NCBI GenBank assembly: GCA_938092135.1
Contig: CALLJL010000023.1
Location: 124,001 to 188,000 of the forward strand
Source of the DNA: an uncultured bacterium
GTDB lineage: Bacteria > Acidobacteriota > Aminicenantia > Aminicenantales > CALLJL01
Direction: 5' to 3'
Length of the DNA: 64,000 nt
A model generated the notes under the pieces. The model saw only the letters and a program-made list of their open reading frames with translations. It was not told where the DNA came from and did no database searches. Positions 27,640 to 37,203 of the stretch are shown here, one piece after another. The position numbers were made by a program, and so were the translations under genes. Position 1 is the first letter of the stretch. Each line of letters starts with the position of its first letter.

Positions 27640-29655
27640 TCAATTAATAGCTGAAGACCTGCTGACCATGAATTGGAGATAATCTTCGAGAATTTTTTGA
27701 GTTGAAGGTGAAGGAAAAGAAAATTCAATCCCCGCGTGGAAAAGAGGCGGAGAATCATTAGCCTTTTCTTTATAAATTACATTTCCCCTCAGTTGGCAAG
27801 CTTTATCCTCCAAAATGATGGTCAAATTCAGAGTTTTTCCCAAGGGAAGATCAGAGGAAAGACAGATTTTAGCTCCACCTAGGCTTAAATTGACTGTCTT
27901 GGTTACTTTAATCTCTGTTTCTTCAAAAATAAGCATGGGCGTGGAAATGAAATAACGGTGGTGTTTTCTCTTTTCCTTTATCTGTTTCCTTTCCTGGAAA
28001 TTAACCAGAGTCCATTTCTTTTTTCTTTCATCTTCAGGTAAATAAGCGCATATGCGGTTTTTTAAGGGCAACTCTTCACCGCCTGTAGGGAGTCTCTTTC
28101 CTTTCGCTTCAGCTAAAGCTATATCCGCTTCAGCGACCAATTTCTTTAAATCTTCCTTAGTAAGGGAGGGTGATATTCTATCTTGAGGAAGGATAGTCAC
28201 GCCAAAACTCATGGTCAAGTTCTTTCTTGGTTGATCTTCCTGGTAGGGGAAATAGTGCTGTTCGACGTTGCGACGTATGCGCTCGGTGAGAAGCAAAGCC
28301 TCCTCCAAGCTTTTAACCCCAGTTAAAAAGAAAAGAAATTCCTCACCCCCATAACGGCAGCTTAAGTCCTCCTCTCTTATTGAAGATTTAAGAACAGCGG
28401 CCAGTTCCCGCAATAAGCGGTTACCAGCCTCATGACCGTGGAGATCATTATAATTTTTAAACCAGTCAACGTCGCCCATAACCATGGCACAGTGACCGAG
28501 GTCAACTCTCCTTTTGCTTTGATTTTGGATTTTTTGAAGGATTTTCTCAAAAAAGGGTTCAGGACGAAGCAAACCAGTAAGGGGATCATACTGGATTAGA
28601 TTGAGCTTGGTCATGGCCATGGAGATATGCTCGGAAATTATCTTCAACAGACGCTGATCTTCAAAAGTAAACTGGCTTTTAATCGCTTCCTTATTCTGTT
28701 TATTATAGGCTTCAATAACGCCAATAACTTCTTGAGCGTGCTTGATGGGCACAGCTAGAAGATTTTTTAAAGGACTTCGAAGCTGTTCGCGATAGCGACT
28801 GGAAAAACGGGAATCCTTTTCGGGGATGCTTATATTTATTTCTTGGCCATTGCGGGCGACAAAGGCCGCAAAATCCTCGGCTGAGAGAGGGACATTATAG
28901 CGGGCGAAATCAGGATGAGAAAGAAAAGCATCATCAAAAACCAGGGGTTTCAAATATTTACCTTGGGTCTCGCTTTCCTCGAGGATATAAAAGGTCAGGC
29001 TGGTAGCCATAATTATTTCTTTTATGTCATGGACACAATCAATTAAGCTGCTAACATCATCGGCCGCATAAATCTTTTTTAAGATAGTTTCAATTTTTTG
29101 CTTTTCCTTTTCAGCCAGCCAATATTTCATTTGCCAGGTTAGACGATTTTCAAGTTCTTTGAGAACCCTTTGCTCTAGGAAATTTTTAATTTCCTGGATT
29201 TCCCGAACAAGGCGATGGAATCGATTATCAAAAATTTTTATATTCCCCCTTTCTGTTTTTTGAGTGAGAGATCGTAATTGAAGGTTTTCGATGGCCAGGC
29301 GAAGCCGACGGCGGAAAATTTCAACATTTTCAGCTTCAAGGGGCCAGGGTTGAATTTCCACTAGTCTATTTTGGGGCCAGCTCTTCAAAGCCTCAATTAA
29401 TTCCTTTTGTTGAGGGGAAATTAGAAAAAGGGGAATGTCAGGCGAAATTATTCCGGCTAGAGAAGAGTAATCGCCCTGGGAAGCCTCAGCAATAACCAGA
29501 TTTAGATCAACTTGACGACTTAACTGGAGAGCCCGGCCTACCCAGCTGGCTTCCAGAACGACTAAATCATCATCCATAATTTGTTTTAATTTTTCCCTAA
29601 TTTTGGGGGAATGGTGAAGAATCAAAACATTTATTTTTTTTGTCTCTTCGGCCAC
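27640..29655 (-). CDS. Diguanylate cyclase with GAF, GGDEF and PilZ domains
   Basis: 671 residues. Residues 8-120 look like a receiver fold without clear phosphorylation residues. A coiled linker follows, then a GAF domain (about 195-345), a GGDEF domain (about 350-505) with CRYGGEEF (about 432-439), and a C-terminal PilZ domain (about 560-665) with RKHHR and NLSLGG. The inhibitory I-site is also present: REED stands five residues before GGEEF. The protein can thus make c-di-GMP and bind it at two places. It converges on the coiled-coil gene and is 1.6 kb from the HD-GYP gene on the same strand. Confidence 0.9.
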   Translation of the reverse strand: MAEETKKINVLILHHSPKIREKLKQIMDDDLVVLEASWVGRALQLSRQVDLNLVIAEASQGDYSSLAGIISPDIPLFLISPQQKELIEALKSWPQNRLVEIQPWPLEAENVEIFRRRLRLAIENLQLRSLTQKTERGNIKIFDNRFHRLVREIQEIKNFLEQRVLKELENRLTWQMKYWLAEKEKQKIETILKKIYAADDVSSLIDCVHDIKEIIMATSLTFYILEESETQGKYLKPLVFDDAFLSHPDFARYNVPLSAEDFAAFVARNGQEINISIPEKDSRFSSRYREQLRSPLKNLLAVPIKHAQEVIGVIEAYNKQNKEAIKSQFTFEDQRLLKIISEHISMAMTKLNLIQYDPLTGLLRPEPFFEKILQKIQNQSKRRVDLGHCAMVMGDVDWFKNYNDLHGHEAGNRLLRELAAVLKSSIREEDLSCRYGGEEFLFFLTGVKSLEEALLLTERIRRNVEQHYFPYQEDQPRKNLTMSFGVTILPQDRISPSLTKEDLKKLVAEADIALAEAKGKRLPTGGEELPLKNRICAYLPEDERKKKWTLVNFQERKQIKEKRKHHRYFISTPMLIFEETEIKVTKTVNLSLGGAKICLSSDLPLGKTLNLTIILEDKACQLRGNVIYKEKANDSPPLFHAGIEFSFPSPSTQKILEDYLQFMVSRSSAIN

Positions 29656-29948
29656 CCGCTTAACCTTTCCTTTTCTTTTTCAGTTAAAACCCTTTTTGCC
29701 CCTCTCGTTTTTTTTAGAATAAAATATCTAATTTTTAACGTCAATCCCTTATTTAATTTTTTTTAATAATATTAGGATAAAGCTCGCAACAAAAATTAGG
29801 TTTTCCACCTTTCAATTGTAATTTTGGATTTACTGCATATTAAAAGAAAAACGGAGAAAAAATAAATTTTGTCTCTGAATAGGTCAAATTTTCTGGAACA
29901 TCTTTTTGTTTTGGCCAGCTGATTATGATATAAATTTTTTATTGAACA

Positions 29949-31403
29949 ATGGTTCGAGTTCGTTTTGCGCCCAGTCCCACCGGCTATCTCCATGTTGGAG
30001 CTGCCCGGACTGCTCTTTTTAATTGGCTCTTTGCCCGGCATGAAAAAGGTATTTTTATTCTTAGAATTGAGGATACCGATATCGCCCGTTCTTCTGAGGA
30101 AATGAGTCAGGTTATCCTTGAGGGCCTTCAGTGGCTGGGACTTGACTGGGATGAAGGTCCAATCTATCAGTCAACAAGAATATCCTTATATCAGGAAAAA
30201 GCTGAATGGCTCCTTGCCCAAGGTTTAGCCTATGAGTGTTTCTGTCAGCCCGAAGAAATAGAAATCAGAAGGAGAGAAATTGAAAGTAGGGGAGGGGTCT
30301 GGAAATATGACCGTCGATGCTTTTATCTGAGCCCTGAAGAAAAGAAAAAAATGAAAGATAAGGGAAGAAAAAGGGCCATTCGCTTTCTTGTTCCTCCTGG
30401 CCGAACTCAGTTCAAAGATCTTATCCATGGCCTAATTTCTGTTGATCATCGCCAGATCGAAGATTTTGTTCTTCTGCGAAGCGATGGTCTGCCTACCTAC
30501 CATCTTTCTGTGGTCGTTGATGATCTCGATTCAGGGATAACCCATGTAATTCGGGGAGATGATCATATTTCTAACACCCCTAAACAGATTCTCCTTTATG
30601 AAGCCTTTGGCGCTCGGCCACCGCAATTTGCGCATCTTCCCCTAATTCTCGGTCCTGATAGAAAAAAGCTGAGTAAGCGGCATGGAGTAACTTCTTTACT
30701 CCACTATCGGGACCAGGGGATTTTGCCTTTGGCCATGTTTAACTTCCTTGCTCAGATGAGCTGGTCTCCTGGGCCTGAAGAAAGGATTTATTCTATTGAG
30801 GAGATGATTAAGAATTTTTCCCTAAATCGAATCAGTAAAAATAGTCCCATTTTTGATTTAAACAAACTCGAATGGCTTAACAGCCGGCTGATCAAAGAGA
30901 TGAAAGCAGAGGAGCTCTTACCCTGGCTGAAACCTGAAATGATAAAAAGAGGATTATGGCATCCTTCCCTGGAAAAGGAACGCTTGGACTGGTTTCGCCG
31001 TCTTTTAGATTTAAATAAAGTGCGTAGCCGAAATTTGATTGATTTAATCGAGGCTCTGAGGCCCTTTCTTACAGATGATTATGAAATCGATCCCGTTGGC
31101 TACGAGAAATATTTAAAAAATGATAAGCTGCCTCAGCTTTTGCCTCGATTAAAAGAAGATTTAGCTCAGTTGAATAATTTTGAGGCAAGTAGCCTAGAAA
31201 AAGTTTTGCGCCAGAGAGCTTCGGCCGAAGGAGTTGAAGCGAGCCTTTTTATTCATGCCTTAAGGGTTCTGACCCTGGGCCGAACGGTGAGTCCAGGAAT
31301 ATTTGAGGTTCTTGAACTTTTAGGCAAAGAGACTGCCCTTCGCCGTATGGATTTAGAGGCGGCTCTGAAGAGGCTACCTCAAAATCAGGTAGGTTCTGAA
31401 TGA
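29949..31403 (+). CDS. gltX: Glutamate-tRNA ligase
   Basis: 484 residues. The class I signatures are PSPTGYLHVGAARTA (HIGH region, about 8-22) and KKLSKRHG (KMSKS region, about 238-245). CFCQPEE followed by YDRRC at about 97-125 matches the zinc-knuckle region of GluRS, with one ligand position uncertain. It charges tRNA-Glu and, in organisms with GatCAB, possibly tRNA-Gln. A TATGATATAAAT element stands just before the ATG. No tRNA-Glu is in the window. Confidence 0.96.
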   Translation: MVRVRFAPSPTGYLHVGAARTALFNWLFARHEKGIFILRIEDTDIARSSEEMSQVILEGLQWLGLDWDEGPIYQSTRISLYQEKAEWLLAQGLAYECFCQPEEIEIRRREIESRGGVWKYDRRCFYLSPEEKKKMKDKGRKRAIRFLVPPGRTQFKDLIHGLISVDHRQIEDFVLLRSDGLPTYHLSVVVDDLDSGITHVIRGDDHISNTPKQILLYEAFGARPPQFAHLPLILGPDRKKLSKRHGVTSLLHYRDQGILPLAMFNFLAQMSWSPGPEERIYSIEEMIKNFSLNRISKNSPIFDLNKLEWLNSRLIKEMKAEELLPWLKPEMIKRGLWHPSLEKERLDWFRRLLDLNKVRSRNLIDLIEALRPFLTDDYEIDPVGYEKYLKNDKLPQLLPRLKEDLAQLNNFEASSLEKVLRQRASAEGVEASLFIHALRVLTLGRTVSPGIFEVLELLGKETALRRMDLEAALKRLPQNQVGSE

Positions 31404-31635
31404 AGCGTTTAAAAATGATGACCAAAAATTTGGTATGGAATTTTTATTGAAATTAATTTGTTAATTTAAAGAGAAATTATTTCTTAATGAGGAGATTTAA
31501 GACCTTGGGAACAAAGTAAGAGGAAAAAATAATAAGACAGCAAGAAAAAGGAAGGCAAATGATTACCTTTGGCTTTTGCCGAAGAGATGCTCTAAGGTGA
31601 TTTTAATTTAAAATTAATGAAAAGGGGGTAAAACA

Positions 31636-33306
31636 ATGGCTAATAAATTGAAAGAAGGCAAACCAGTTCGGGCACCCAGGGGATCAAAACTTCACTGTCA
31701 GGGTTGGTCTCAAGAAGCGGCCCTGCGCATGCTCATGAATAACCTTGATCCCGAAGTGGCCGAAAAACCAGCAGAACTCATTGTTTATGGCGGGACAGGA
31801 AAAGCTGCCCGTAACTGGGAATGTTTCTGGGCCATTGTTAACAGTTTAAAAAAACTCGGAAATGATGAAACCCTGGTTGTCCAATCCGGAAAGCCGGTGG
31901 CTATTTTCAGGACCCACGAAGATGCTCCTCGGGTTCTCATCGCCAATGCCCTAATTGTCCCTAAATGGGCAACCTGGGATGAGTTTAGGCGCCTTGAAGC
32001 CCTTGGTCTGACCATGTTTGGCCAGATGACAGCTGGCAGCTGGATTTATATTGGCACGCAAGGCATCCTTCAGGGAACCTATGAGACCCTGGCCGCTGTC
32101 GCCCGAAAACACTTTGGCGGCTCGCTGAAAGGCAAATTGGTTTTAACGGCAGGCTTAGGAGGAATGGGTGGTGCCCAGCCGCTAGCGGTTACCCTGAATG
32201 AGGGTGTGGCCATTGTTGTGGAAGTTGATCCTGAGCGCATTAAACGGCGCCTGGCCATGAAATATGTAGATATGATGACTGATTCCCTTGATGAGGCCAT
32301 TAAGTTAGCCCTGGAAGCCAAAGATAAAGGACAACCCTTATCCATTGCCCTCCTCGGTAATGCGGCTGATGTTTTACCTGAATTTGTCCGAAGAGATATA
32401 ACGCCCGATGTTTTAACTGATCAGACTTCGGCCCATGATGAGCTCAATGGTTATGTTCCCCATGGGATTCCCTATGAAGAAGCCTTGCGATTAAGAAGAG
32501 AAAATCCCCAGGAATATATAAAGCGAGCCTATGAATCAATGGCCATTCATGTTCAGGCAATGCTTGAACTTAAAAGAAGAGGGGCAGTTACCTTTGATTA
32601 CGGCAATAACCTGAGAGGACAGGCCCAGAAGGCGGGGGTGGAGAATGCCTTTGATATTCCCGGATTTGTTCAGGAATATATTAGACCCCTCTTTTGCGTG
32701 GGCAAAGGCCCGTTTCGCTGGGTGGCCCTTTCTGGAAAGCCTCAGGATATTTATGTAACCGATGAAGCTGTTCTAAAAGAATTTCCTGAAGATGAAGCCC
32801 TTGGCCGATGGATTCGGCAGGCCCAAAAAAAGGTTCCTTTCCAGGGATTACCAGCTCGCATTTGCTGGCTGGGTTATGGCGAGAGAGCCCGTTTTGGTCT
32901 GGTGATAAATAACTTAGTGCGCCGGGGAAAAATCCAGGCGCCCATTGTCATTGGCCGTGACCATCTTGATACCGGTTCGGTAGCCTCACCAAATAGGGAA
33001 ACTGAAGGAATGAAAGATGGTTCCGATGCAATCGCTGATTGGCCCATTCTTAATGCTCTGCTTAATGCCAGCTGTGGGGCTTCTTGGGTTTCGGTTCATC
33101 ATGGGGGTGGTGTTGGTATCGGCCTTTCTATTCATGCCGGTATGGTCATTGTGGCTGATGGTCGCGCCTCCACAGCAAAGCGACTTGAAAGAGTCTTAAC
33201 AGTTGATCCTGGAATTGGCATTGCTCGCCATGCCGATGCTGGCTATGAGGAGGCCATCGCTTTTGCGCGGAAGAATAAAATTAAAATTCCTTTGCTGAAA
33301 AAATAA
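31636..33306 (+). CDS. hutU: Urocanate hydratase
   Basis: 556 residues, full length. Urocanase converts urocanate to imidazolonepropionate in histidine breakdown using tightly bound NAD+. Marks are [37 protein letters not shown], the glycine-rich [17 protein letters not shown] and [19 protein letters not shown]. An AAAGGGGGT ribosome site precedes the ATG. The partner genes hutH, hutI and a formiminotransferase are not in the window, so it may draw on histidine from elsewhere in the genome. Confidence 0.96.
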   Translation: MANKLKEGKPVRAPRGSKLHCQGWSQEAALRMLMNNLDPEVAEKPAELIVYGGTGKAARNWECFWAIVNSLKKLGNDETLVVQSGKPVAIFRTHEDAPRVLIANALIVPKWATWDEFRRLEALGLTMFGQMTAGSWIYIGTQGILQGTYETLAAVARKHFGGSLKGKLVLTAGLGGMGGAQPLAVTLNEGVAIVVEVDPERIKRRLAMKYVDMMTDSLDEAIKLALEAKDKGQPLSIALLGNAADVLPEFVRRDITPDVLTDQTSAHDELNGYVPHGIPYEEALRLRRENPQEYIKRAYESMAIHVQAMLELKRRGAVTFDYGNNLRGQAQKAGVENAFDIPGFVQEYIRPLFCVGKGPFRWVALSGKPQDIYVTDEAVLKEFPEDEALGRWIRQAQKKVPFQGLPARICWLGYGERARFGLVINNLVRRGKIQAPIVIGRDHLDTGSVASPNRETEGMKDGSDAIADWPILNALLNASCGASWVSVHHGGGVGIGLSIHAGMVIVADGRASTAKRLERVLTVDPGIGIARHADAGYEEAIAFARKNKIKIPLLKK

Positions 33307-33741
33307 GCTTGAATAAGATCAAATAAAAAAATTATTGAAAATCCTAGAATTAAAAACTTTAGGCAAAAGAAATTCCTAAATAAATTAAATTTAAAATTTC
33401 CTTAGAAAAATTCTTTAGGATTAATTCAAATTTTTTTCTAAAATTTATTATTTTTTTGGCTTTCTCATTTCTTATTTTAAATATTTTTTCTACTCACCTT
33501 TATTCTTGTTTTAAATAAGATGTCTCAATTTGAGCCAACTTTTTTAGTTTATTTAAGATCAATTCTGACAGACTGTGACCTAAGGCACAAAATGAGACAT
33601 AAAAATCGCCGATTAAGAGAAAAAAGGGTCTGACCATCGTTTAATAAGATGAATGTCAAGGGAGAAATTTTAGATCGATGGAGAGAAAAAAGGGCTGGCT
33701 GGCATGATATTTGCTTTAAAAGAAAGCGAAAGGAGGTTGTG
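33307..33741. other. AT-rich intergenic stretch before the peptide cassette
   Basis: No convincing gene is seen. The stretch is strongly AT-rich with long T and A runs at 33420-33490. An inverted pair ATGTCTCA (33520-33527) and TGAGACAT (33593-33600) is separated by 65 bases, and a small CTCAA-T-TTGAG palindrome overlaps the first copy. These could be regulator sites for the cassette that follows. An open frame reaching back to 33649 belongs to the small peptide gene, but its ribosome site points to the ATG at 33742. Confidence 0.5.
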
Positions 33742-33963
33742 ATGAGACAAGTAATTTTGGTAGCGCTCCTTATTCTTCTGGCGGTGGGTTTGCTTGTCCT
33801 TCCCTTTGTTCTGGCAGCTCAATCCCATTCTGACCACTGCTATAACGAATGGGAGCGTTGCCGCGAGCGGGCCTTAGGGAGTGACGCTGGCTGGTTTAAA
33901 ACTACCTTGATGCTGACAGCCTGCGACCTTGCTCTCTTTAAGTGCATTATGAATGCGGCCTGA
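33742..33963 (+). CDS. Small exported peptide with twin CX6C motif
   Basis: 73 residues from an ATG with a strong AAAGGAGG at the right distance. A hydrophobic signal-like helix (3-24) ends in VLAAQ, a plausible cleavage site, leaving a mature peptide of about 47 residues. That peptide has exactly four cysteines, C33-x6-C40 and C61-x6-C68, a symmetric pattern suggesting a two-helix hairpin stapled by two disulfides. A helix-favouring, Trp-containing stretch links the pairs. I know of no named family with this spacing. It is followed by a perfect 16-bp hairpin and by genes for a propeller, a thioredoxin and an ABC exporter. It could be a secreted peptide product, a substrate of the thioredoxin, or a small structural protein. 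Confidence 0.75.
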   Translation: MRQVILVALLILLAVGLLVLPFVLAAQSHSDHCYNEWERCRERALGSDAGWFKTTLMLTACDLALFKCIMNAA

Positions 33964-33971
33964 GCTGGATT

Positions 33972-34008
33972 AAGGGAGGTGGCAGAGCCAGACTCTGCCA
34001 CCTCCCTT
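33972..34008 (+). terminator. Perfect 16-bp stem-loop between peptide gene and downstream operon
   Basis: AAGGGAGGTGGCAGAG (33972-33987) pairs perfectly with 33993-34008 across the loop CCAGA. No T run follows, so it is not a classical intrinsic terminator. It may stabilise the 3' end of the peptide mRNA or partly stop transcription, which would give more peptide than exporter. It starts eight bases after the peptide stop codon. Confidence 0.6.
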
Positions 34009-34032
34009 CATCCAGAAAAGAAAGGAGAAAAA

Positions 34033-35031
34033 ATGAAAATCAACCTTCGATCAGAAAAAATTTTTTTCCGATTTATTTCCTTGATTATCATCCCAATTTT
34101 TATCTTTTTTAATTATTTATCTTCAACCGAGAAATACGGGCTTAAGGAAAGAAAAATAGAAGGACCGGCGGAAGAAATAATTTTCTCGAAACCGGTTGAT
34201 ATTCAGGCAGAAGGTTCAAAAGTTTTTATCCTGGACAGCCAGGAATGTCAGGTTCGTGTCTTTTCTTCAGAAGGAAAATGGCTTTACAATCTAGGTCGAT
34301 ACGGTCAAGGACCGGGAGAATTCATCGGTTCGTCTGATATGGACGTAGCCGGTGATGAAATTGCCCTCCTCGATTCTGAAGGCCGTCGCGTTAATTTTTA
34401 TGGACTCGACGGTTCTCCCAGAGGTGAATTTAAAATTGGTTTTAAGGGTCATCGCCTCGTGATTTTATCTAAAGATAGATTTTTAGTTACCTATATGCCT
34501 CAGGTTAAAGAAAAAAATGCTTTTCTCATTCATGGCTTTAATCGGCAAGGCCAAAAGCTTTTGGCCACTCAAAAAATCTCCTCTTCTGGCCAAACGGCCT
34601 TTGATTTTTTCCTTTTCCAGCATTTTTTAATTAAACTTTCTGGCCAGCCTGTTCTTGTGAAGATGTTTAATCCAGAAATGGCTGTTTTTCTTAATGAAAA
34701 TGGTGAGCCAACGAAAGCCTTCAAAGCTGATCCTGCTCTTCCGGTTATTGAGTTTCAGCCGCCTTTGCCTCGGCCGAGAAAAATTCAGGCCTTTTTCTGG
34801 TATGTTTCAGCCTATGAAAATAAAATATATTTAGTCCTTCCGGGTCGAATGGAAGATGGCGATATTGGTCCTTCTTCTCGAGTGGCGGTCCTAGATGCCA
34901 AAGGAAAGCTGGAAAATTTTATCGATTTTCCCTTTCCTGTCTTTAGATTGGCTAGGGTAGGTAATCATTTCTTTGTTCTTGATGAGGCCGCCTGTTTACA
35001 CTTTTTTGATTTAATTGAGGAAAAAATTTAA
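34033..35031 (+). CDS. Membrane-anchored 6-bladed beta-propeller protein
   Basis: 332 residues from the ATG at 34033, which has AAAGGAG upstream; the longer frame begins inside the hairpin and is rejected. One N-terminal transmembrane helix (about 14-34) is followed by repeated propeller blades with the tell-tale GRYGQGPGEF and VFILDSQECQVRVFSSEGKW patterns, as in NHL-type and BF3164-like 6-bladed propellers. The propeller should face the outside of the cytoplasmic membrane. Such proteins often sit beside TlpA-like thioredoxins and small exported peptides in other bacteria. The ligand is unknown. Confidence 0.8.
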   Translation: MKINLRSEKIFFRFISLIIIPIFIFFNYLSSTEKYGLKERKIEGPAEEIIFSKPVDIQAEGSKVFILDSQECQVRVFSSEGKWLYNLGRYGQGPGEFIGSSDMDVAGDEIALLDSEGRRVNFYGLDGSPRGEFKIGFKGHRLVILSKDRFLVTYMPQVKEKNAFLIHGFNRQGQKLLATQKISSSGQTAFDFFLFQHFLIKLSGQPVLVKMFNPEMAVFLNENGEPTKAFKADPALPVIEFQPPLPRPRKIQAFFWYVSAYENKIYLVLPGRMEDGDIGPSSRVAVLDAKGKLENFIDFPFPVFRLARVGNHFFVLDEAACLHFFDLIEEKI

Positions 35032-35061
35032 TTTTAGAGATAATGCTGAGGTCTAAGGGCA

Positions 35062-35592
35062 ATGGGAAAAAAATTAAAAGGCATTGTTTTTATTTGTTTA
35101 TTCTTATATGTTCTTTTTTTAGCGCTATCAAATAAAAAAGGCTATGGCTTAAATAATCATTTCTTAGCCTTGAGAGCTGACTTCAGCCAACTTGGATCGA
35201 ACTTCCAGAGAAGCTATTTTTATTCCCTCGAAGAGGCCTCCATTGACCTTGAACGTCCTTTTCTCCTTATTTTCTTTAATGTTTCCTGTCATGTCTGCTG
35301 GGATGAACTTTTTGTCTGGAGGGAATTCGTGGAAAGCCGGAAAATTCCGGTTCAACTTGTGGGTGTAACGCGAGATCCGGAAGAAGCAGTTAGCCATTTT
35401 TTAAAAAAATATCCTTTAACCTTTCCTGTTATTGTCGATCGTCAGGGACAACTTTTCCGTTTTTATCGAGTCAGGCTCGAGCCATTCTTGATTCTTGGGC
35501 GTGATAATGAAATAATCTATAAAGATAATTTAATGGAACCGATGGCTAAAAGGAGAGAAAAACTCAAACAATGTCTTCTTGCTCTTCATTAA
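35062..35592 (+). CDS. Membrane-anchored thioredoxin-fold protein (CHVC)
   Basis: 176 residues. An N-terminal helix (about 6-24) anchors an AhpC/TSA-type thioredoxin fold whose active site is NVSCHVCWDE (Cys at about 76 and 79). The later FPVIVDRQGQLFRFYRV matches the fold's second half; the usual cis-proline region is RLEPFLIL. An extracytoplasmic thiol-redox protein encoded next to a four-cysteine exported peptide is a plausible disulfide-forming or -reducing partner. It overlaps the next gene by 22 bases. Confidence 0.82.
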   Translation: MGKKLKGIVFICLFLYVLFLALSNKKGYGLNNHFLALRADFSQLGSNFQRSYFYSLEEASIDLERPFLLIFFNVSCHVCWDELFVWREFVESRKIPVQLVGVTRDPEEAVSHFLKKYPLTFPVIVDRQGQLFRFYRVRLEPFLILGRDNEIIYKDNLMEPMAKRREKLKQCLLALH

Positions 35593-36323
35593 AATTTAAT
35601 CTTTATGTGGTCTGGAAGAAAATTTTAAAGACTAAGTTTTTTTTCTTCTTTCTGGCCGGTTTTATCTTTTTTCTCGCTCTGTTTTGGTGGCAGGCCGGTC
35701 TTAGTTATGGCCGACGCTTTTTCCTTTTTTTATTTCCCTATCTTTTTCTTCTGATTAGTCAAGATATTTTCCGGGAAGAAATAGATTCTGGTTGTCTCGA
35801 AAATGTCGTTTTTCTTCGGTTAAATTTCCGAAGATATCTTATCGAAAAGAATTTGACTCTCTTTCTCCTGGCCTCTCTTTTTTCTGGTCTACTTTTTCTC
35901 CCCTTTTTATTAATTTCTGTAGCCCAGGATGATTTCTCCTGGTTTATTCTTGTTTCTTTTTTTATGGGTTTATTGGTTGGTTTTTATTATCTTTCCTTAG
36001 CCGGCTGGCTGGGCTTAAGGCTCCGGTCAGGAGCGAATGTATTGGCTATTCTTTTGATTCAGGTTTTTCTCCTTCTGGCTTTAATTATTAGCTTAACTTC
36101 CTCCGCCTCCGGCCGTGATTTTCTTGATCTTATTCTTTCTGCCCAGCCCCAGAATAGGCTGGAGCAAATTCTTCTTTTTATATTTGTAGCCCTGTGGCCC
36201 AATGCTTTAGTAAGCCGAAATTACTCCTCATTAAATCTGAGGTTCGAACTTCTTATTCTTATTTTTATTTTCCTTAGCTTACAAGTCTGGAGATTAAGTC
36301 GGCTGGAGTTAAAAAGAGAATGA
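35571..36323 (+). CDS. ABC-2 type exporter permease
   Basis: 250 residues with about six hydrophobic membrane helices and almost no soluble part, the layout of an ABC-2 permease. It starts with ATG at 35571 within the thioredoxin gene; a GTG at 35607 is an alternative. It overlaps the ATPase gene by four bases (ATGA), so both halves of the exporter should be made together. A decayed reading frame after the ATPase gene may once have encoded a second permease. Confidence 0.78.
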   Translation: MSSCSSLKFNLYVVWKKILKTKFFFFFLAGFIFFLALFWWQAGLSYGRRFFLFLFPYLFLLISQDIFREEIDSGCLENVVFLRLNFRRYLIEKNLTLFLLASLFSGLLFLPFLLISVAQDDFSWFILVSFFMGLLVGFYYLSLAGWLGLRLRSGANVLAILLIQVFLLLALIISLTSSASGRDFLDLILSAQPQNRLEQILLFIFVALWPNALVSRNYSSLNLRFELLILIFIFLSLQVWRLSRLELKRE

Positions 36324-37201
36324 GCGAAGTTATTCTGAGAGTCGGCGGACTGGCCAAGCGATTTGGCCAGGTTCAAGCCCTGAGCGAGGTCAATTTTGAG
36401 CTCAAGAAAGGGAAATTGACCGTTTTTCTAGGAGAAAATGGTGCGGGCAAAACGACAAGCCTGAAAATTATCTTGGGATTTCTTTTCCCTGATGCTGGCT
36501 TGGTCAAAAAATTTAATGAAAATTTGCGAATTGGCTATGTCCCTGAGCAACCAACTGTTTTTCCCTGGCTTAAAGGACGAGAAATTCTTTATCTTACCGG
36601 AAGTCTTTTTGGTTTAACGAAAGAGGAGTTAAACAAGCGGGTGACCCATATGGCTTCGCTTCTCTCTTTTGATGAGTCGCAGCTTGACCGCCGCGTTCGA
36701 ACCTATTCCCATGGCAACCAGAAGAAAATGTCTTATCTTCAAAATTTAATTATTGACCCTGATTTATTGATTGTCGATGAACCCTTTACGGCCTTAGATC
36801 CAGTGGCCATCAAACAGGTCAGAGACCTTTTTTTCCGCTTAAAGGAAGAGGGAAAGACTGTTTTTCTCAGTTCCCATTTAATTTCAGAAGCTGAAAAGTT
36901 AGCCGATGAAGTTATTATAATTAAAAAAGGAAAGACCTTATTACAGGTCAACTGGCCCGAATTCAAAGAGCATCACATTTTTTTAAGCGCCCAGCGAGGA
37001 GAAGTTGTTGAAAAGTTCATTCTTGAAACCTGGCCGAAGGTCCGCATTTTGGAAGACAGGCTGGAAAATTTTGTTCTGAAGAAAGAATGGGAGGAGAAGC
37101 TAGCTCAACTGGAAAGCCATCTGCGGGAAGATTTGCTTCAGGAAGTGATGACAGGCGAGCCTGATTTAGAATCATTTTTCCTTTTTTCTACTGGAGTTTA
37201 A
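36320..37201 (+). CDS. ABC-2 exporter ATP-binding protein
   Basis: 293 residues with Walker A GENGAGKTT (about 38-46), a signature helix reading YSHGNQKK (about 128-135) in place of LSGGQ as in NatA/CcmA-type ATPases, Walker B LLIVDEP and the H-loop FLSSHLISEAEKLADEV. The C-terminal 80 residues are an extension common in peptide and drug exporters of this class. It energises the permease encoded just before it. By position the likely cargo is linked to the small Cys peptide, but that is inference. Confidence 0.9.
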   Translation: MSEVILRVGGLAKRFGQVQALSEVNFELKKGKLTVFLGENGAGKTTSLKIILGFLFPDAGLVKKFNENLRIGYVPEQPTVFPWLKGREILYLTGSLFGLTKEELNKRVTHMASLLSFDESQLDRRVRTYSHGNQKKMSYLQNLIIDPDLLIVDEPFTALDPVAIKQVRDLFFRLKEEGKTVFLSSHLISEAEKLADEVIIIKKGKTLLQVNWPEFKEHHIFLSAQRGEVVEKFILETWPKVRILEDRLENFVLKKEWEEKLAQLESHLREDLLQEVMTGEPDLESFFLFSTGV

Positions 37202-37203
37202 AT

